DNA of 64,000 bases. It comes from Brienomyrus brachyistius (Eukaryota; Chordata; Actinopteri; Osteoglossiformes; Mormyridae). Numbering within the stretch: the first letter of the stretch is position 1; every line of letters starts with the position of its first letter. The notes under the pieces were generated by a model. The model searched no databases and had not been told where the DNA came from. It worked only from the letters and a program-made list of their open reading frames with translations. The position numbers were made by a program, and so were the translations under genes. Location: contig NC_064544.1 in assembly GCF_023856365.1 (NCBI RefSeq), forward strand, positions 25,768,399 to 25,832,398. Direction: 5' to 3'. Positions 44,030-55,288 of the stretch are shown here, one piece after another.

Positions 44030-44205
44030 ACACTAGTCAAATGAAGGAAGAAAAGGCCACCCTATCTCATGGTCACGAATACAAAAGTCAGGGAGTGTTA
44101 TGAAGAAGACACCACACTTAAGACCATTGGTTTTATGCAGTGAATTACACCAGAGAGAGTTTTTGCATTTTAGCTGTGTTATGTAACATTCCTCAGACTT
44201 CATTT
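44030..44205 (-). repeat. Dispersed repeat, inverted partial copy of 13987-14233
   Basis: Carries reverse complements of GTGTAATTCACTGC, ACCAATGGT and TCTTCTTCATAACACTCCCT from the 14.1-kb copy. Confidence 0.7.
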
Positions 44206-44935
44206 TAATGTTTTCTTCAACACAAAAAGTCCCACGGTAACAAAAGCGCTGAGGTCTGGATCGTTAATTGCAATGTGGGGAGTGCAGACCAGCTGGGGTG
44301 GGGGATCGTGCTCAGTCACGATAAAAGGCAAACGGGTAAATTGTGAATACGCTCTTAATCTAACTACAGCTTCTTGAATTGTGGGAGGCGTGTGTAACAT
44401 AACGTTGTTCCACATACCAATATCACTACGTATCGGTATCGCAAAACAAAATTTAAAATGTTAAGATTCTGTCATTCTGAAAATCTGAGTATTTAAGACA
44501 TTATGTTCCATAGCGATTTGTGGAGATAAATACCCTCGGACAGTAGTGTTCATTTCACAATTAAGTCTCTTTAAGTCATTGTTTTATGTTAAGCAGGATG
44601 AATGTGTGATTTTTAATTAATAAACGTTTAAGGGATATATGCTTATGCTGTCGCATACTGTTCTCGATATACAACTTAACTTATAAAAGTCTGTTAATCT
44701 TATTATAGAATAATATAGAGAATAATTATACAAGAACTATAATTATTATGATGTTATTATTTAATGTGTGTGGGCCGTGTTGCTTGATTACATTTGACTC
44801 CTCGGCACGTGGGACGCTGCCGGTTTGAAAGACGCGGCTTCACTTGTTTTCTGCACCAAGGTGGGTTGCCATTCTGCTCCCATTTTATCGGATAATTTAT
44901 CTTATTATTTAGTATTTGTCAAATTTGCATGTATA
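44206..44935. other. Unassigned spacer
   Basis: No gene recognised. A short GC-rich patch at 44800-44870 ends in CAAGGTGGGT, but no coding exon can be argued. Confidence 0.35.
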
Positions 44936-45490
44936 TTAAAATATGTTTGATGAGTAAAGTCAGTATATTGCTTTTAAATAAAGTGATTTTGTTCCGGGCT
45001 ACTATGTTAATTATATTTAAATTTTATGCGCAAAGTGTAGTTGACATTTAACTTTTCCGCGTGCGCTTTCCTGCGTTTAAGTACATTATTGCGCTTGCTA
45101 GTGAGTAAATTAGTTCATTTCCTTTAAATAAAGTGAACATTGTTGTGGGGTGCTGTGTTGGTTAAATTTAAATTTCATGTGCAAGTCGGCTAGTTTCCTG
45201 TGCCGCAAAGTCTAGGTGATATTTCACTTTTCCGCGTGTGCTTTCATGTTGCATTCTACTGCGGATGCGGGTGGTTTCGCTCGGTGCTGCCTACAGCAAT
45301 GATATTCCACCAGACCAGGAGAGGGCAGATGTATTGCAAGAAACACGAATAAAAGTAGTGAAGCAAGTCCTGTAAAGTTTGTTTGGTGACTAAAATCAGT
45401 ATATTGCCATTTAGTAAAATTTAAAATTGTTCCAGGCTTCTGTTTTGATTATATCTAAATTTTATGTGAAAGTTAACTAGTTTCCTATGC
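44936..45490 (+). repeat. Three degenerate tandem units of about 150-230 bp
   Basis: Each unit holds a variant of GATGAGTAAAGTCAGTATAT or TTTAAATAAAGTG, then TTAAATTTTATGTG and ACTTTTCCGCGTGTGCTTTC. Units start near 44952, 45100 and 45375 and are heavily diverged. Confidence 0.6.
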
Positions 45491-45779
45491 TATAATGCAA
45501 TTGTTCATTGCGGAGGTGTCAGTGCAGAACTGTATTCCATGTGCCAGGAGTGACTGACAGCTCCATTGTATTGCCTGTATGTTGTTTTTCCTCATTCAGA
45601 TACAGATGAATTGCAAAAGCTGTCAGCTGGAGCAACGCTGAACAGGAGAAGCGGTTTCAGAAAATGGATGAATATCCCCAGAGGTGTGAGTTAAGTTTTA
45701 ACCACTGCATCACTGTACCATACCCATGTATAGGATATGTAGAAGAACCTGTTGCAGTTATCTGATGTGTGTGTTTTTG

Positions 45780-45965
45780 ACTTTCCCTGCCGGCCCCTGG
45801 AGGTTTGGGCTTCCCCTTTGAGTCTGGTGCCTCCCAAGGTTTCTTCCTTCTAGGGAGTTTTTCCTTGCCACTGTCGCCTATGGCTTACTCACTGGGGGCT
45901 TTGGGTGGGGATGCTGTAAAGCGCTTTCACACAATGTAATGTTGTGATAACGTGCTATACTTTGT
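45780..45965 (+). mobile_element. LINE 3' tail fragment (L2-type)
   Basis: CCTCCCAAGGTTTCTTCCTT, AGGGAGTTTTTCCTTGCCAC and GCTGTAAAGCGCTTTCACAC form a typical L2-type untranslated tail, the same type as 6060-6290. It abuts the left edge of duplicate copy B. Confidence 0.6.
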
Positions 45966-47176
45966 TGTGTAATTTTGTATTTACTCACGCAAATAAAAAA
46001 TTGTTTGATAACAAAAAACACTTGTTTAATTCTTTTTCCCTGCGAACATATCAGTCACTTCCCTCCTGCTCCTGCATTCAAAAATGAAAGTTTGTCCTGC
46101 ACTGCACTTTATTGCCGTGGGTTCCACAGGAATGCAGACCTCTACTTTGGTGTAATCCTGCTGCTGTTGTAGATGGTCTGCTCGCACGCTTTCACATTGT
46201 GCACAAGCAGATTTTTTGTATCTCTGCAGAGAAGCACTCTTTTCTTCTGCCTGGCAAATCCATCATTATAATAGCAATCCACCTAGCGCACCTAGCTCTT
46301 AAAGAAAATGTTTGAAAAAATTAGTTTATAGCATGTTTACACCATAAAAACAGCAGTGACTGAGTACACCCTTGTGGACCAGGCGCCTGGCTTTGACTAT
46401 TTTTTTGCCATTAAACTAGCAAACGTGGGTTGGCCATGACGTAAAATAACTTGTGCCTTTAAATTGTTAAAAAAAAGTCCTGTGTGTTGTAAAGTGAGGT
46501 ATGAAACAGATACCAGGCCGCTTCAGTGAGGGTCAGCGTAAGTTTTATTCATGTGATTTTGCGGTTTAAACTGTTTCATTGGAATCAATCCAACCAGCAG
46601 CATGAAGACTGCAAGCCAAAGAAGTGGGACGATGCCTGAGAAGAACAACTCAGTCAATCCTCACGTCTCCTCTCTCCTCAGGCGATTGATGAACTCTGAG
46701 CATGAGACATGTACAAAAGATGAGGACTCTTCTCCACTATTCAAATGGAAATTGTTCTTAATCTTTTATTTATACCTTTTGCTTATACCGTAAGATTTAG
46801 GAACACACTGAAAAAGATCAACTTTAATACATTTGAAGGTTGAAGTTATTGGAATTTGTTACGGCTGATTTGGTGGAATATGATTTTGGACAGAACTGTC
46901 AAAAAATGTGGAATGAAAATGCAGTTTAATGGTTGAATCCGTGGCTTGCCTAACTTGTTATAAATTGCACACACATCCAGCATTAAAGTGACAGGGAGGT
47001 ATTAGACCAGAGTTGTTGCATTACATTAACACAGACCAGCAAAAAATATAACATTATTCTAACATTAATGTAATGTTGTTCTGAATAGATTTCTATGTCC
47101 AGTCCTGATTTCAAATTGGGCCTTTAAGCCTAGAATATGGTCAGTTTTAAAAATACTTGACTTTGTTGCAACTCTG

Positions 47177-47985
47177 ACTAAGTTGAATTCCATCAAGTGG
47201 TTAACGGGTGTGAAGATAAATGTAAGGTACTCCATCTAGGGAGCAGAAATATAAAGTACAGGTATTTCATGGGTGTCACTGAAATAAAGGTAGCTGATCA
47301 TGAGAAAGACCTTGGTGTGTATGTTGATGCTTCCATGTCCCATTCTCGCCAGTGTGAGGAAGCAATAAAAAAGGCCAATAGGATGTTGGGGTATATCTCC
47401 AGGTGTGTGGAGTTTAAGTCAAGGGAGGTAATGCTAAGATTATACAATTCCTTGGTGAGACCTCACCTAGAATATTGTGTGCAGGTTTGGTCACCATATC
47501 TTAAAAAGGACATTGTGGCCTTAGAAAAGGTGCAGCGTAGGGCCACAAAAATGATTCCTGGTCTTAGAGGAATGTCATACGAGGAACGGTTACTTGAGCT
47601 AAATCTGTTCAGTCTCAAGCAAAGGAGACTGAGGGGGGACATGATCCAGGTATATAAGATTCTAACAGGTTTGGATGCTGTTCAACCAAACAGTTACTTC
47701 AGCATTAGTTTAAATACACGAACTCGTGGCCATAGGTGGAAATTAGCGGGAGAACATTTCAAGCTGGATTTAAGGAAGCACTTCTTTACACAGCGTGTAG
47801 TCAGAGTATGGAATAGCCTTCCTGATAATGTAGTGCAAGCTGAATCCTTGGGTTCCTTTAAATCAGAGCTAGATAAGATTTTAACAACTCTGAGCTATTA
47901 GTTTAGTTCTCCCCAAGCGAGCTTGATGGGCCGAATGGCCTCCTCTCGTTTGTATAGTTCTTATGTTCTTATGTTCTTAAGATTA
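47177..47985 (+). mobile_element. CR1/L2-group LINE, 5'-truncated, insertion in copy B
   Basis: Frame 47197-47901 (234 codons) runs from CKVLHLGSRN through HEKDLGVYVDASMSHSRQ, ANRMLGYISRCVEFKSREVM, VRPHLEYCVQVWSPYLKKD and RVWNSLPDNV to the stop. It is the intact C-terminal part of the RT ORF after the catalytic box. The 3' end GGGCCGAATGGCCTCCTCTC is followed by TTCTTATG repeats, the target-primed insertion end of this LINE group. Copy A lacks it. Confidence 0.9.
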
Positions 47986-48794
47986 TCCTGAAATTTTCAA
48001 GTTAATGTCATTCCAGTTAATGTGAGTTTGCTCTGTGTGGGTCTCTGTCTCAGGCTGTCATTTTCGTCTTAGTCTCATTTAAACCACTTAACAATATGCA
48101 TAGATTGCATAGCTGCAAATGTAAAATACAAAAATTAACTTGGAAAGCATTCTACAACAACATTCAGTATTGTGGAGTATTAATAGCATTTATTGCCAAT
48201 TCCAGTTGCTAGGTAACTTCTATATTTTGAATAGAATACAAGATAATATTTTAAACTAGATTAAAGTTAATTGTTATTTTTCTGTTTAAAAAAGACAATT
48301 GCTGTAATTTACATAGGACAAAACCTGTAAAAGACATTTTGTAATTATTTTCTAAATGAAATGAAGATGCTTTGTTACTCCCCTTGGGGAAATTCTCTTT
48401 TCACCTACCCCATCTTGCTCTACTTGACACACGGGCACAGACAAAGGTAACAGCAAACCTGGCAGCAAAGGGCAGCCACCTGTAGGGACACCCATGGAGC
48501 TGGGGGTTTTACAGTGATTAACAGCAATTTTGCAATACTTTTCTGGCAGCTTTTTTTTTGCTAGGAATTTACAGTAAATTCCACAGTCAGTTCTACACTA
48601 GAAGAGACATCATTCCTAAGCGCAGCATGGACTGCTTCCGGACACAGTATCTAATGCGACTTCCAGAGTCACTTGAGTAAGCTGGAGATGATTCATCCCC
48701 GGGAAAGAGAGCCTGCAGTAGGCAGTCTACCAAAAGAGGGCCTTTCCTGTTCCCTTGGTGAATTAGAACACCAGTGGAGAGAGCTCTCCTGTTG

Positions 48795-48990
48795 CAGTTT
48801 CACAGAGATGAACAACATGGAGAACTTTGGATTGAGGTTTTGCAGTAAGAGGGTGCTGAAGGAAAAAGGAGTTTCAAAGACATTGGACTGCCTGTACTGC
48901 CGATTTTGTCTCTGCCCATTTCAGATGTCCAGATGTTTACTAATGTGACATTCCTTAAATACAACCACCGAAACAGAACGGTTCTCAATT
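48795..48990 (+). pseudogene. hAT-type transposase C-terminal relic (copy B)
   Basis: Counterpart of 36400-36640: GAACTTTGGATTGAGGTTTT, AAGGAGTTTCAAAGACATTG and TTTACTAATGTGACATTCCT match the copy A sequence, with frame-breaking differences. Confidence 0.4.
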
Positions 48991-50673
48991 TGTTGCCAAG
49001 TTTGGTAGATGTACAATTTGGACTGCAAAGAGATGGACTGATGCAGAGGCGGAGCTGAGGATAGGCCTGGGTGGGATTGACAGCTGGACCTACCCAGTCA
49101 GATTAATGAAATGACATTTTTTATATATAAATTACCGGCTTCTAACTCTGTTCCTATACATCACTGTTGTTACTGTGGCAAGTACGACAGAATGTGTGAG
49201 CTCCCTCTAGTGGTGCTCTAGGTAGAACACCACAGTCGTGGGTGTATTATTGTTGCAGTCACCATGTTGTAAATATATAAGCCAATTTAAGAAAATTTGG
49301 GGTAATGAGCTTCATTCAGACCCTCCCAAATTTAATACAAGTCCATCCATCAGCCACTTTACCGTATTTCAATGTTGCAGGAGGATGCTCACATGAAAAA
49401 AATAAGACTAATTCATTTCTTTATCCAAAACTATTTCTTTCCTCATTCATTAAAACGAAAAGAGCTTTAACTTGTGCATGCATTGCTTCATTTTAAGCAG
49501 CATTATGGAGTGTCGTTGAACATAAATTTTTCTATGAAGGGTCTGATTTTCTGCATCTTTTACTCCTGGTTTGGGCTATAAAATTGGAAGGAGTTGCCAA
49601 ACCTGACTGTGCAGGGTCTGCGCTGTTCTCATCTGTGGACAGTGTGTGGGTTTGTGGGTCAGGCATAAATTTGGGGGGGGGAGGGGGGCTCCCTCTAGCA
49701 TTAAAATAGGGAGATATCCACTAAAATAATTCTTCATATTCAAAAAAGTACAGATAAAATGAATCAATCTCAACAGTTCATTTAAAGTGTTTTCACCCCA
49801 AGCACACCTATCCTTACTGAAAATGGTTTAGTCTAAAGTCCTGCTCTGGGGTACGTTTCCTATACCACAATGCACATTGGCAAAAGACAAATATATGTCA
49901 GGAAAATATATAGCAAGAGATCAAAGAAAATTGATACATTCTGTGGGCCATGTCTGCTGCCGCATGGCAGAGGGTGTGAGGGGGAAGTGCAGGGACGATG
50001 TCGGCATCACCAAAAGGAGGGCTACAGCTCTTTGGAGGGAGCCGGTGAGGAGGGCTGGGGGGAGCCAGTCTGCATCCTCTCACTCCTGGGGAGGACCGAG
50101 TATTGGCCATCCTAGATCTGAGAGGCACTTGAGGGAATCCCGGGGTGCATAAATCTCTGTAGTCTACCCACCTCCAAGACATCTATGCTTTCTACTCCCC
50201 AGCCACTTCCTCTTGGCCCACCAACATTTGGCCCCCTGTAGTGTGATCACCAGGGTTCCTCAATATGTGGCACCTCCACACCTGGCTCCTCTACATCAGC
50301 CATCCCTTGTCTGGGCCCCTCTACATCAGGCCCCCTCTGACGTGGCCCTCAGTCCCTCAGGGCAACACTGTCCCCCGAGTCCCCAGAATCCCTTTCAGTC
50401 TGGGAGATCACCTAACCCCACCCATCCTGCTGCCTAATGCCGGTGTCATGCTGTAAACTGTCCCCCTGCCACGGAATGTAATCTCTCATTTTAAAGGCAA
50501 TGTCGCTTCGCTTCTCCTGCGCGGCAGCAGCGTCCGCTCGCTGTAACATCGGTAGTCTTGTTTAAGCAGACTAAAAACTCACATTTCTTGTTTATTATGA
50601 TATTTTACAGTCAAAGTTAAGATTAACATCCTCCTGTAATACGTCGCAAATGTGACACTTACTACTATTTCAT

Positions 50674-50967
50674 TTAAACGCGACAATAATGCATTTCTTT
50701 TCGACGCTCGTTCGTGCAAATACAGTCGCCTTCAGTCTCAAGAAGCGATTCATCTACTTGAGTAATATTTTTAATACTTTGTTGAATTAATTCTGCCTCA
50801 ATTTCTTTGCTATTCTGTCTTCTTTTCATAACTATAATGCGGCGATTAGCTTCATACTGGGCACCGACACACCTGGAAATGACGTAACATCGAACCAAAT
50901 GCCAAAAGTAATCAGAAGTCAGCAGCCTGTCCAGAACGCACAGATAACAAGCTACACTGCAAGTCAT
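50674..50967 (-). other. Small ORF shared by both duplicates (copy B, intact start)
   Basis: 97 codons from ATG: MTCSVACYLCVLDRLLTSDY, then VRCYVISRCVGAQYEANRR, MKRRQNSKEIEAELIQQSIK. It corresponds to 38262-38560. The family is unknown; it may simply be an open remnant of a transposon gene. Confidence 0.3.
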
Positions 50968-51175
50968 CCAGCCACGACGTCACCCAGCCACTCGTCTACC
51001 ATCTAAAATACAGATAAATTACATGTGCTCCGTATTTCTGCAGTTGATATTATTTTGAACTGGACCATAAAGAAAATATTCTTGGCCTGGAGGGAGGAGT
51101 GCTGGGCTATTTTATAGGAGGCTACTCTTTCTTAATAACCCCATTTTTAATTCTGAACAATAAGCTTAATAGGAT

Positions 51176-51523
51176 GGGGCGACATGCTGGTGCAGTGGTT
51201 AGCACTGTTGCCTCACACCTCTGCGACCCGGGTTCAAGTCTCCGCCGGGGTCAGATGTGTGTGGAGTTTGCATGTTCTCCCCATGTTATCGTGTGGTTTC
51301 CTCTGGGTTTTCCGGTTCTCCCCCACAGTCTAAAAACATGCTGAGACTAATTGGAGTTGCTAAATTGCCCGTAAGTGTGCATGTGTGAGTGAATGGTGTG
51401 TGAGTGTGCCCTGCAATGGGCTTGACCCCATTCAGGGTTGTTCCCTGCCTCGTGCCCATTGCTTCTGGGATGGGCTCCCAACCCCCGTGACCCAGAAGGA
51501 TAAGAGGTTTGGAAAACGGATAA
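51176..51523 (+). mobile_element. Mermaid/DANA-like SINE
   Basis: Plus-strand, near full length: head GGGGCGACATGCTGGTGCAG, B box GGTTCAAGTCT, CAGTCTAAAAACATGCTGAG, end GACCCAGAAGGATAAGAGGT and GGAAAACGGAT with the tail nearly lost. Confidence 0.9.
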
Positions 51524-52300
51524 AACTGAAGAGCGATTTAAAATAGGTGATTGTCCAGTAAGAGGATTTAACTTTAGCTACAGTGTTTTTTGTTATACAG
51601 GTATATTTTGTTTTACAAAAACAACATTTACTTCTACACTATACGGTCAATTAAAGTACCTTCTGCATCCTGGAGATGGTCATTACCTTCTGGAGAGTCT
51701 ATTTCCTCAGCAACTCTCTTGTTGCTACCTTCTGGAGACAGATGAATGCTGAAAAGATCTTCCATCTGGTCAGCAGTAATTGTGATTGGCTCAAAGCAGA
51801 ACAGGTGGCGCAGAATGTAGACAGTGTTTATAACTCACTTATTAATTATCAATGTGTTACTGGTTACTTTATTAGTTTATATTCAAAGAAATAATAGCAA
51901 CTTGATCCATGTTGGTCAAAGGATAAAATTCTGATCCTAACTAACGTACATGTAAACAGAACACAGAATACCTCTGAAATGGACCCTGACCCCTGTGGAT
52001 GACCTGAAACGTGACAATGTCATGTTCCAGCAGATTCCCATCTCTTATTGACCGGATAGGCCTCAGACAACCTGCATTGGCCATGAAGTCAAGCAGAGGT
52101 GTCTTTCACTTCTCAAGGTCCTCCAGAGTTGTACTTTCAGGTACCTGCCATCAAAATGGACTGTTATTGAGGCTACTTGAATTATAACTTTTTAGTAAGA
52201 ACCCACACACCCATATCATGTTTGAAGCCTTTCAATTGCAGCATTAAAATTAGGCAGCATTCGGCAGGTAAAGGAGCAATATTTGCTGGCAGGCACATGG
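51524..52300. other. Unassigned spacer
   Basis: No gene or named repeat recognised; it may include decayed ends of the adjacent ERV. Confidence 0.35.
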
Positions 52301-52379
52301 GACGATTAATCTGCGCAGTAGGGACAACATGAAGAGAGGAAAATTTGCTGTAAAAAAACTCAATTTGTTCGCCATAATA

Positions 52380-53160
52380 TCTTGCTGACCTCCTTCCCAG
52401 GGCTTAAACTGCCCACAATGCTTTTCCACCCTCTATGCATATTTAGTATTTCCCTGATATATCAGACGCTGATATGGGCAGTACGGTATGCGCTCCGTCT
52501 GGTTAGATGTGGGCCTGCACTTTCTTAGGGGCCTGCCCCTCCTGACACAGACTCTTCCAGAATCTCATACTCCTCTCCATTTCCCATTCTTCACACTGTT
52601 TATTAGTGTATGGGAACGGGACAACCCTAACTGAAGGGTCAGGACTTGCACACAACACACACCCCTCCTGCCCTAATGAAGTGGCGGTATACTTAGCCCA
52701 TTTATACCACCAATTTCCAAGTGTACGTTTTGCTAACCCATCCAGGTCTACTTCATCCTGGGCATCCTTCTAAAATTTGCTCACTCTCCTCACTCCCATA
52801 TCTCCCCCCATTTCTCTCCGCTTTCGCTCACTGTAATCTGAGAGGTTATTCAGCATCAAAGGACCAGGCTGAGTCAGTGAAGTCAGTTGTCCTGTGCTCA
52901 CCTGACCTGTGGTCCTGCTGTGCACCCAGACCTGAAGGGCCTGATAAATCATTAGCATCACTAACATCGTTGCTGTCAGCCGTACCAGAACCCACAGCTT
53001 CGTGTCCTGTCTGGAGTGGCTGGTCTGCTTGCGATGCTCCCTCTTGGCCCTCACTCTGCTCTGATCCTGAAACTGACTCCACCCCAAGCTGTGGAGCTCC
53101 TCTGGGAGCTCCATCAGGGCCATCTGAGTCAAGGGCAGCTGCATCCTCTGTGTAGTTTTC
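52380..53160 (-). pseudogene. ERV envelope-like remnant
   Basis: A minus-strand frame (53144-52770) has a hydrophobic stretch (LVRLTATMLVMLMIYQAL) that could be the Env leader. Further down (about 52740-52560) comes FGNWWYKWAKYTATSL followed by a CxxC, a string resembling the surface-subunit region of some fish ERV envelopes. No fusion peptide or transmembrane subunit was found. Stops are frequent. The call rests mainly on position after integrase. Confidence 0.45.
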
Positions 53161-54034
53161 AGTGACTCTGTCTTTCGTGCGGTACTCTAGTGCAGTGGTT
53201 CAAATGGTACCACGTATTACTCCCTTCTACCTGCACCGCTGTTGCTGTGGCTCGTGTCACCTTGAAGGGTCCCTTTCGTCGGGGCTCGTGCCACTTTCAC
53301 CGGAACACTCGCAGGTAGACTTTATCTCCGGGAAAGATGACTGGCTCCTCCTGGTCTGTGTCTTCTTTCTGTGCTTTCTCCTTTTCCTGTTTGGAAATAG
53401 TTTTGTGTATTTTGGTTAAAGTCCTCATGTACAACTTTAATTCATCCCCCAGCTGATCTAGGCTGGGTCCCTTATACGCCCCCTCAAGTCGATCCAGGCA
53501 TAGGTCTCCCAGTCAGCATTTCATGCGGAGACAAATGCATCACCTGTGCGTTTCCATCCGATATGCCATCAAGGCTGTTGACAGGGCATCCACCCAGTTC
53601 ATTTTCATGGTGGTGCAAATCTTATTCAGCTTCTGCTTAAGTGTGCCATTCACTCTCTCCACCATACCCTGCAACTGAGGGTGATACACACATGCCAACT
53701 TTTGTTTTATTCTCAGCTGTTAAACCACTAACTTTTAACTTTCCCCACAAAGGCAGCTCCATTATCAGAGCTTATTTCAGTTGGGATCCCAAACCTCGGA
53801 CTCTCTGATCAGGAATTTCACCACTGTCATCGCCCCCATGTCCTTGGACGGTATTGTCTCCACCCATCTGCTGAACCTGTCCACAATCACAAGCATATAT
53901 CGCTTTCCATATGCTGTTTTTCCCATGTCCACATAGTCCACCACAAGTGTCTGAACGGTCCCTCAGGCACTGGAATGTGCCCTACTGGGGCCGTGATTGC
54001 TTTGCGTACATTGTTCTTAATGCACACCTCATAT
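53161..54034 (-). pseudogene. ERV integrase remnant
   Basis: Minus-strand frames with shifts and stops: D of the triad in the VVDYVDMG region, SDNGAAF-like sequence with the second D after a frameshift, and QGMVERVNGTLKQKLNK with the E. The end of pol (RRKGPFKVTRAT near 53250) follows. It is interrupted by at least three frame changes and is nonfunctional. Confidence 0.75.
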
Positions 54035-55000
54035 TCACATTCTGACAACCTTGCATCCATCATTGCTTGCAGCTTGTTGTGTAATTTTCCTTAACTCCTC
54101 CCCCCGTGCGCAATGGTCAAGACCATGCGCATCCGTTATCAAAATATTCACCAGAGACAGAGGTGCAGCCAAAAGTCCCTCATGGTTGCGATACAGACCA
54201 TTAGCATCCTTAGAGGCCCCCCTTTTTAGCCACACTGAGGCCTCATAGGGGCCCGCCCGCTCCTGCAGGGCCACCAGATCAGAAACCTGCTCTGTAGTCA
54301 CCATAGGTAAAAGATCAGCAGTACTCACCTGCGCAGCCGCCCTGGCTGCCGCATCAGAGGCTGCATTTCCTTGAATAACAAAATCACGACCTTTGCGGTG
54401 GGCCTGACACTTAACAATAGCCAAACGCTTGGGACGCATCATTGTGTGTAGCAACTCCAAAATCTGATTATAATGCTGAATGGGGGAGCCGTCACTTTTG
54501 CGAAAGCCCCTTTGCTTCCAGACTGCTCCAAAGAGATGGCATACACCGTGTGCGTATGCAGAGTCTGTGTAGATAGTAACTGTCTTATGTTGTCCTCGCC
54601 GGCACGCTGTAGTCAAAGCCTTTATCTCCACTAATTGAGCGGAACAGGGTTGTGCCACTGGCTCTGAAACGAGAGTGTGAAAATCATCACCCTGTGCCTG
54701 GACTACAGCAAACCCAGCCTTCAAGGCATCCCCATCTCTCCAACATGAGCCATCCACAAACAAAACCATCTCGCTATTTTCAGTGGGAGAGCTCTCCAAG
54801 TCTGCTCTCAGTTTAGTGTAAACCAAAGACTCTGCCACACACTCATGTGGCTGCCCCTCATCCTCCAGGGGAATGCTGTCTGCAGGGTTTACTGTAGTGG
54901 AGCGCTTTATTGTCACATCCGGGTAAGTGAGAAATGCAAAGTACGCTAGCTGCCTTGCTGGGGTCAACACAAATTTGCCTTTGTCAATAAGGTCCACCAT
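54035..55000 (-). CDS. ERV RNase H and integrase zinc-binding region (open frame, partial pol)
   Basis: 321 codons open on the minus strand; the ATG at 55000 is incidental, inside pol. It begins with the RT connection (LTPARQLAYFAFLTYPDVTI, KRSTTVNPADSIP). RNase H follows with the four acidic positions: D in LFVDGSC, E in QLVEIKAL, D in IYTDSAYAHGV, D in GNAASDAAARAA. Next comes the start of the integrase HHCC domain (DAHGLDHCARGEEL). RNase H removes the RNA strand during reverse transcription. The frame is unusually well kept for a relic, but its neighbours are broken, so no intact polyprotein exists. Confidence 0.88.
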   Translation of the reverse strand: MVDLIDKGKFVLTPARQLAYFAFLTYPDVTIKRSTTVNPADSIPLEDEGQPHECVAESLVYTKLRADLESSPTENSEMVLFVDGSCWRDGDALKAGFAVVQAQGDDFHTLVSEPVAQPCSAQLVEIKALTTACRRGQHKTVTIYTDSAYAHGVCHLFGAVWKQRGFRKSDGSPIQHYNQILELLHTMMRPKRLAIVKCQAHRKGRDFVIQGNAASDAAARAAAQVSTADLLPMVTTEQVSDLVALQERAGPYEASVWLKRGASKDANGLYRNHEGLLAAPLSLVNILITDAHGLDHCARGEELRKITQQAASNDGCKVVRM

Positions 55001-55016
55001 CTTATGTGAAGTATAA

Positions 55017-55160
55017 AGTGTTTTTGCATTCTAGCTGTGTTACAGTATGTAACACAGCCTTCAACTTTTTTCCCCACACAATGCAGGACATGCAGGGGTG
55101 CCAAACAAAACAGTGGAGCTGCAGTGTAGCCAATTATTTCTTTCAGTAGTTTTAAAATCA
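55017..55160 (-). repeat. Dispersed repeat, inverted partial copy of 13987-14233
   Basis: Carries TTGCATTCTAGCTGTGTTAC and GCAGGACATGCAGGGGTGCC, reverse complements of the left half of the 14-kb copy. Confidence 0.7.
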
Positions 55161-55288
55161 TTTCTGAGGCTGTGTGTTAGAGATGGAGGTGAGCAACACT
55201 GAGGCATCTCAGGGAACCATGTTGCCCATATTAAAAAACACACACGCATGCAACTCAGGCAATCCAGCATTTCTTATTTCAGTTATAT

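Larger units (their letters stand above)
45969..51175 (+). repeat. Segmental duplication, copy B
   Basis: Direct copy of 28367-38762 without the gypsy and TGTCACG insertions, but with its own LINE insertion (47177-47980). It starts at GTAATTTTGTATTTACTCAC and ends at AGCTTAATAGGATG next to a SINE. Divergence is visible but modest (scattered substitutions and short indels), so the duplication predates the gypsy insertion, whose LTRs are nearly identical. Contained frames: 46602-46793, a hAT relic near 48795-48990, and 50674-50967 (minus). Confidence 0.9.
52300..55010 (-). mobile_element. Endogenous retrovirus relic (pol 3' part and env-like)
   Basis: Reading on the minus strand from 55010 to about 52300: end of the RT connection, RNase H, integrase and envelope-like sequence, all of gammaretrovirus-like type. 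No LTR, gag, protease or RT core is attached: the left (5') end breaks off at about 55010, next to the dispersed repeat. It is a multiply mutated old copy. Confidence 0.8.
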
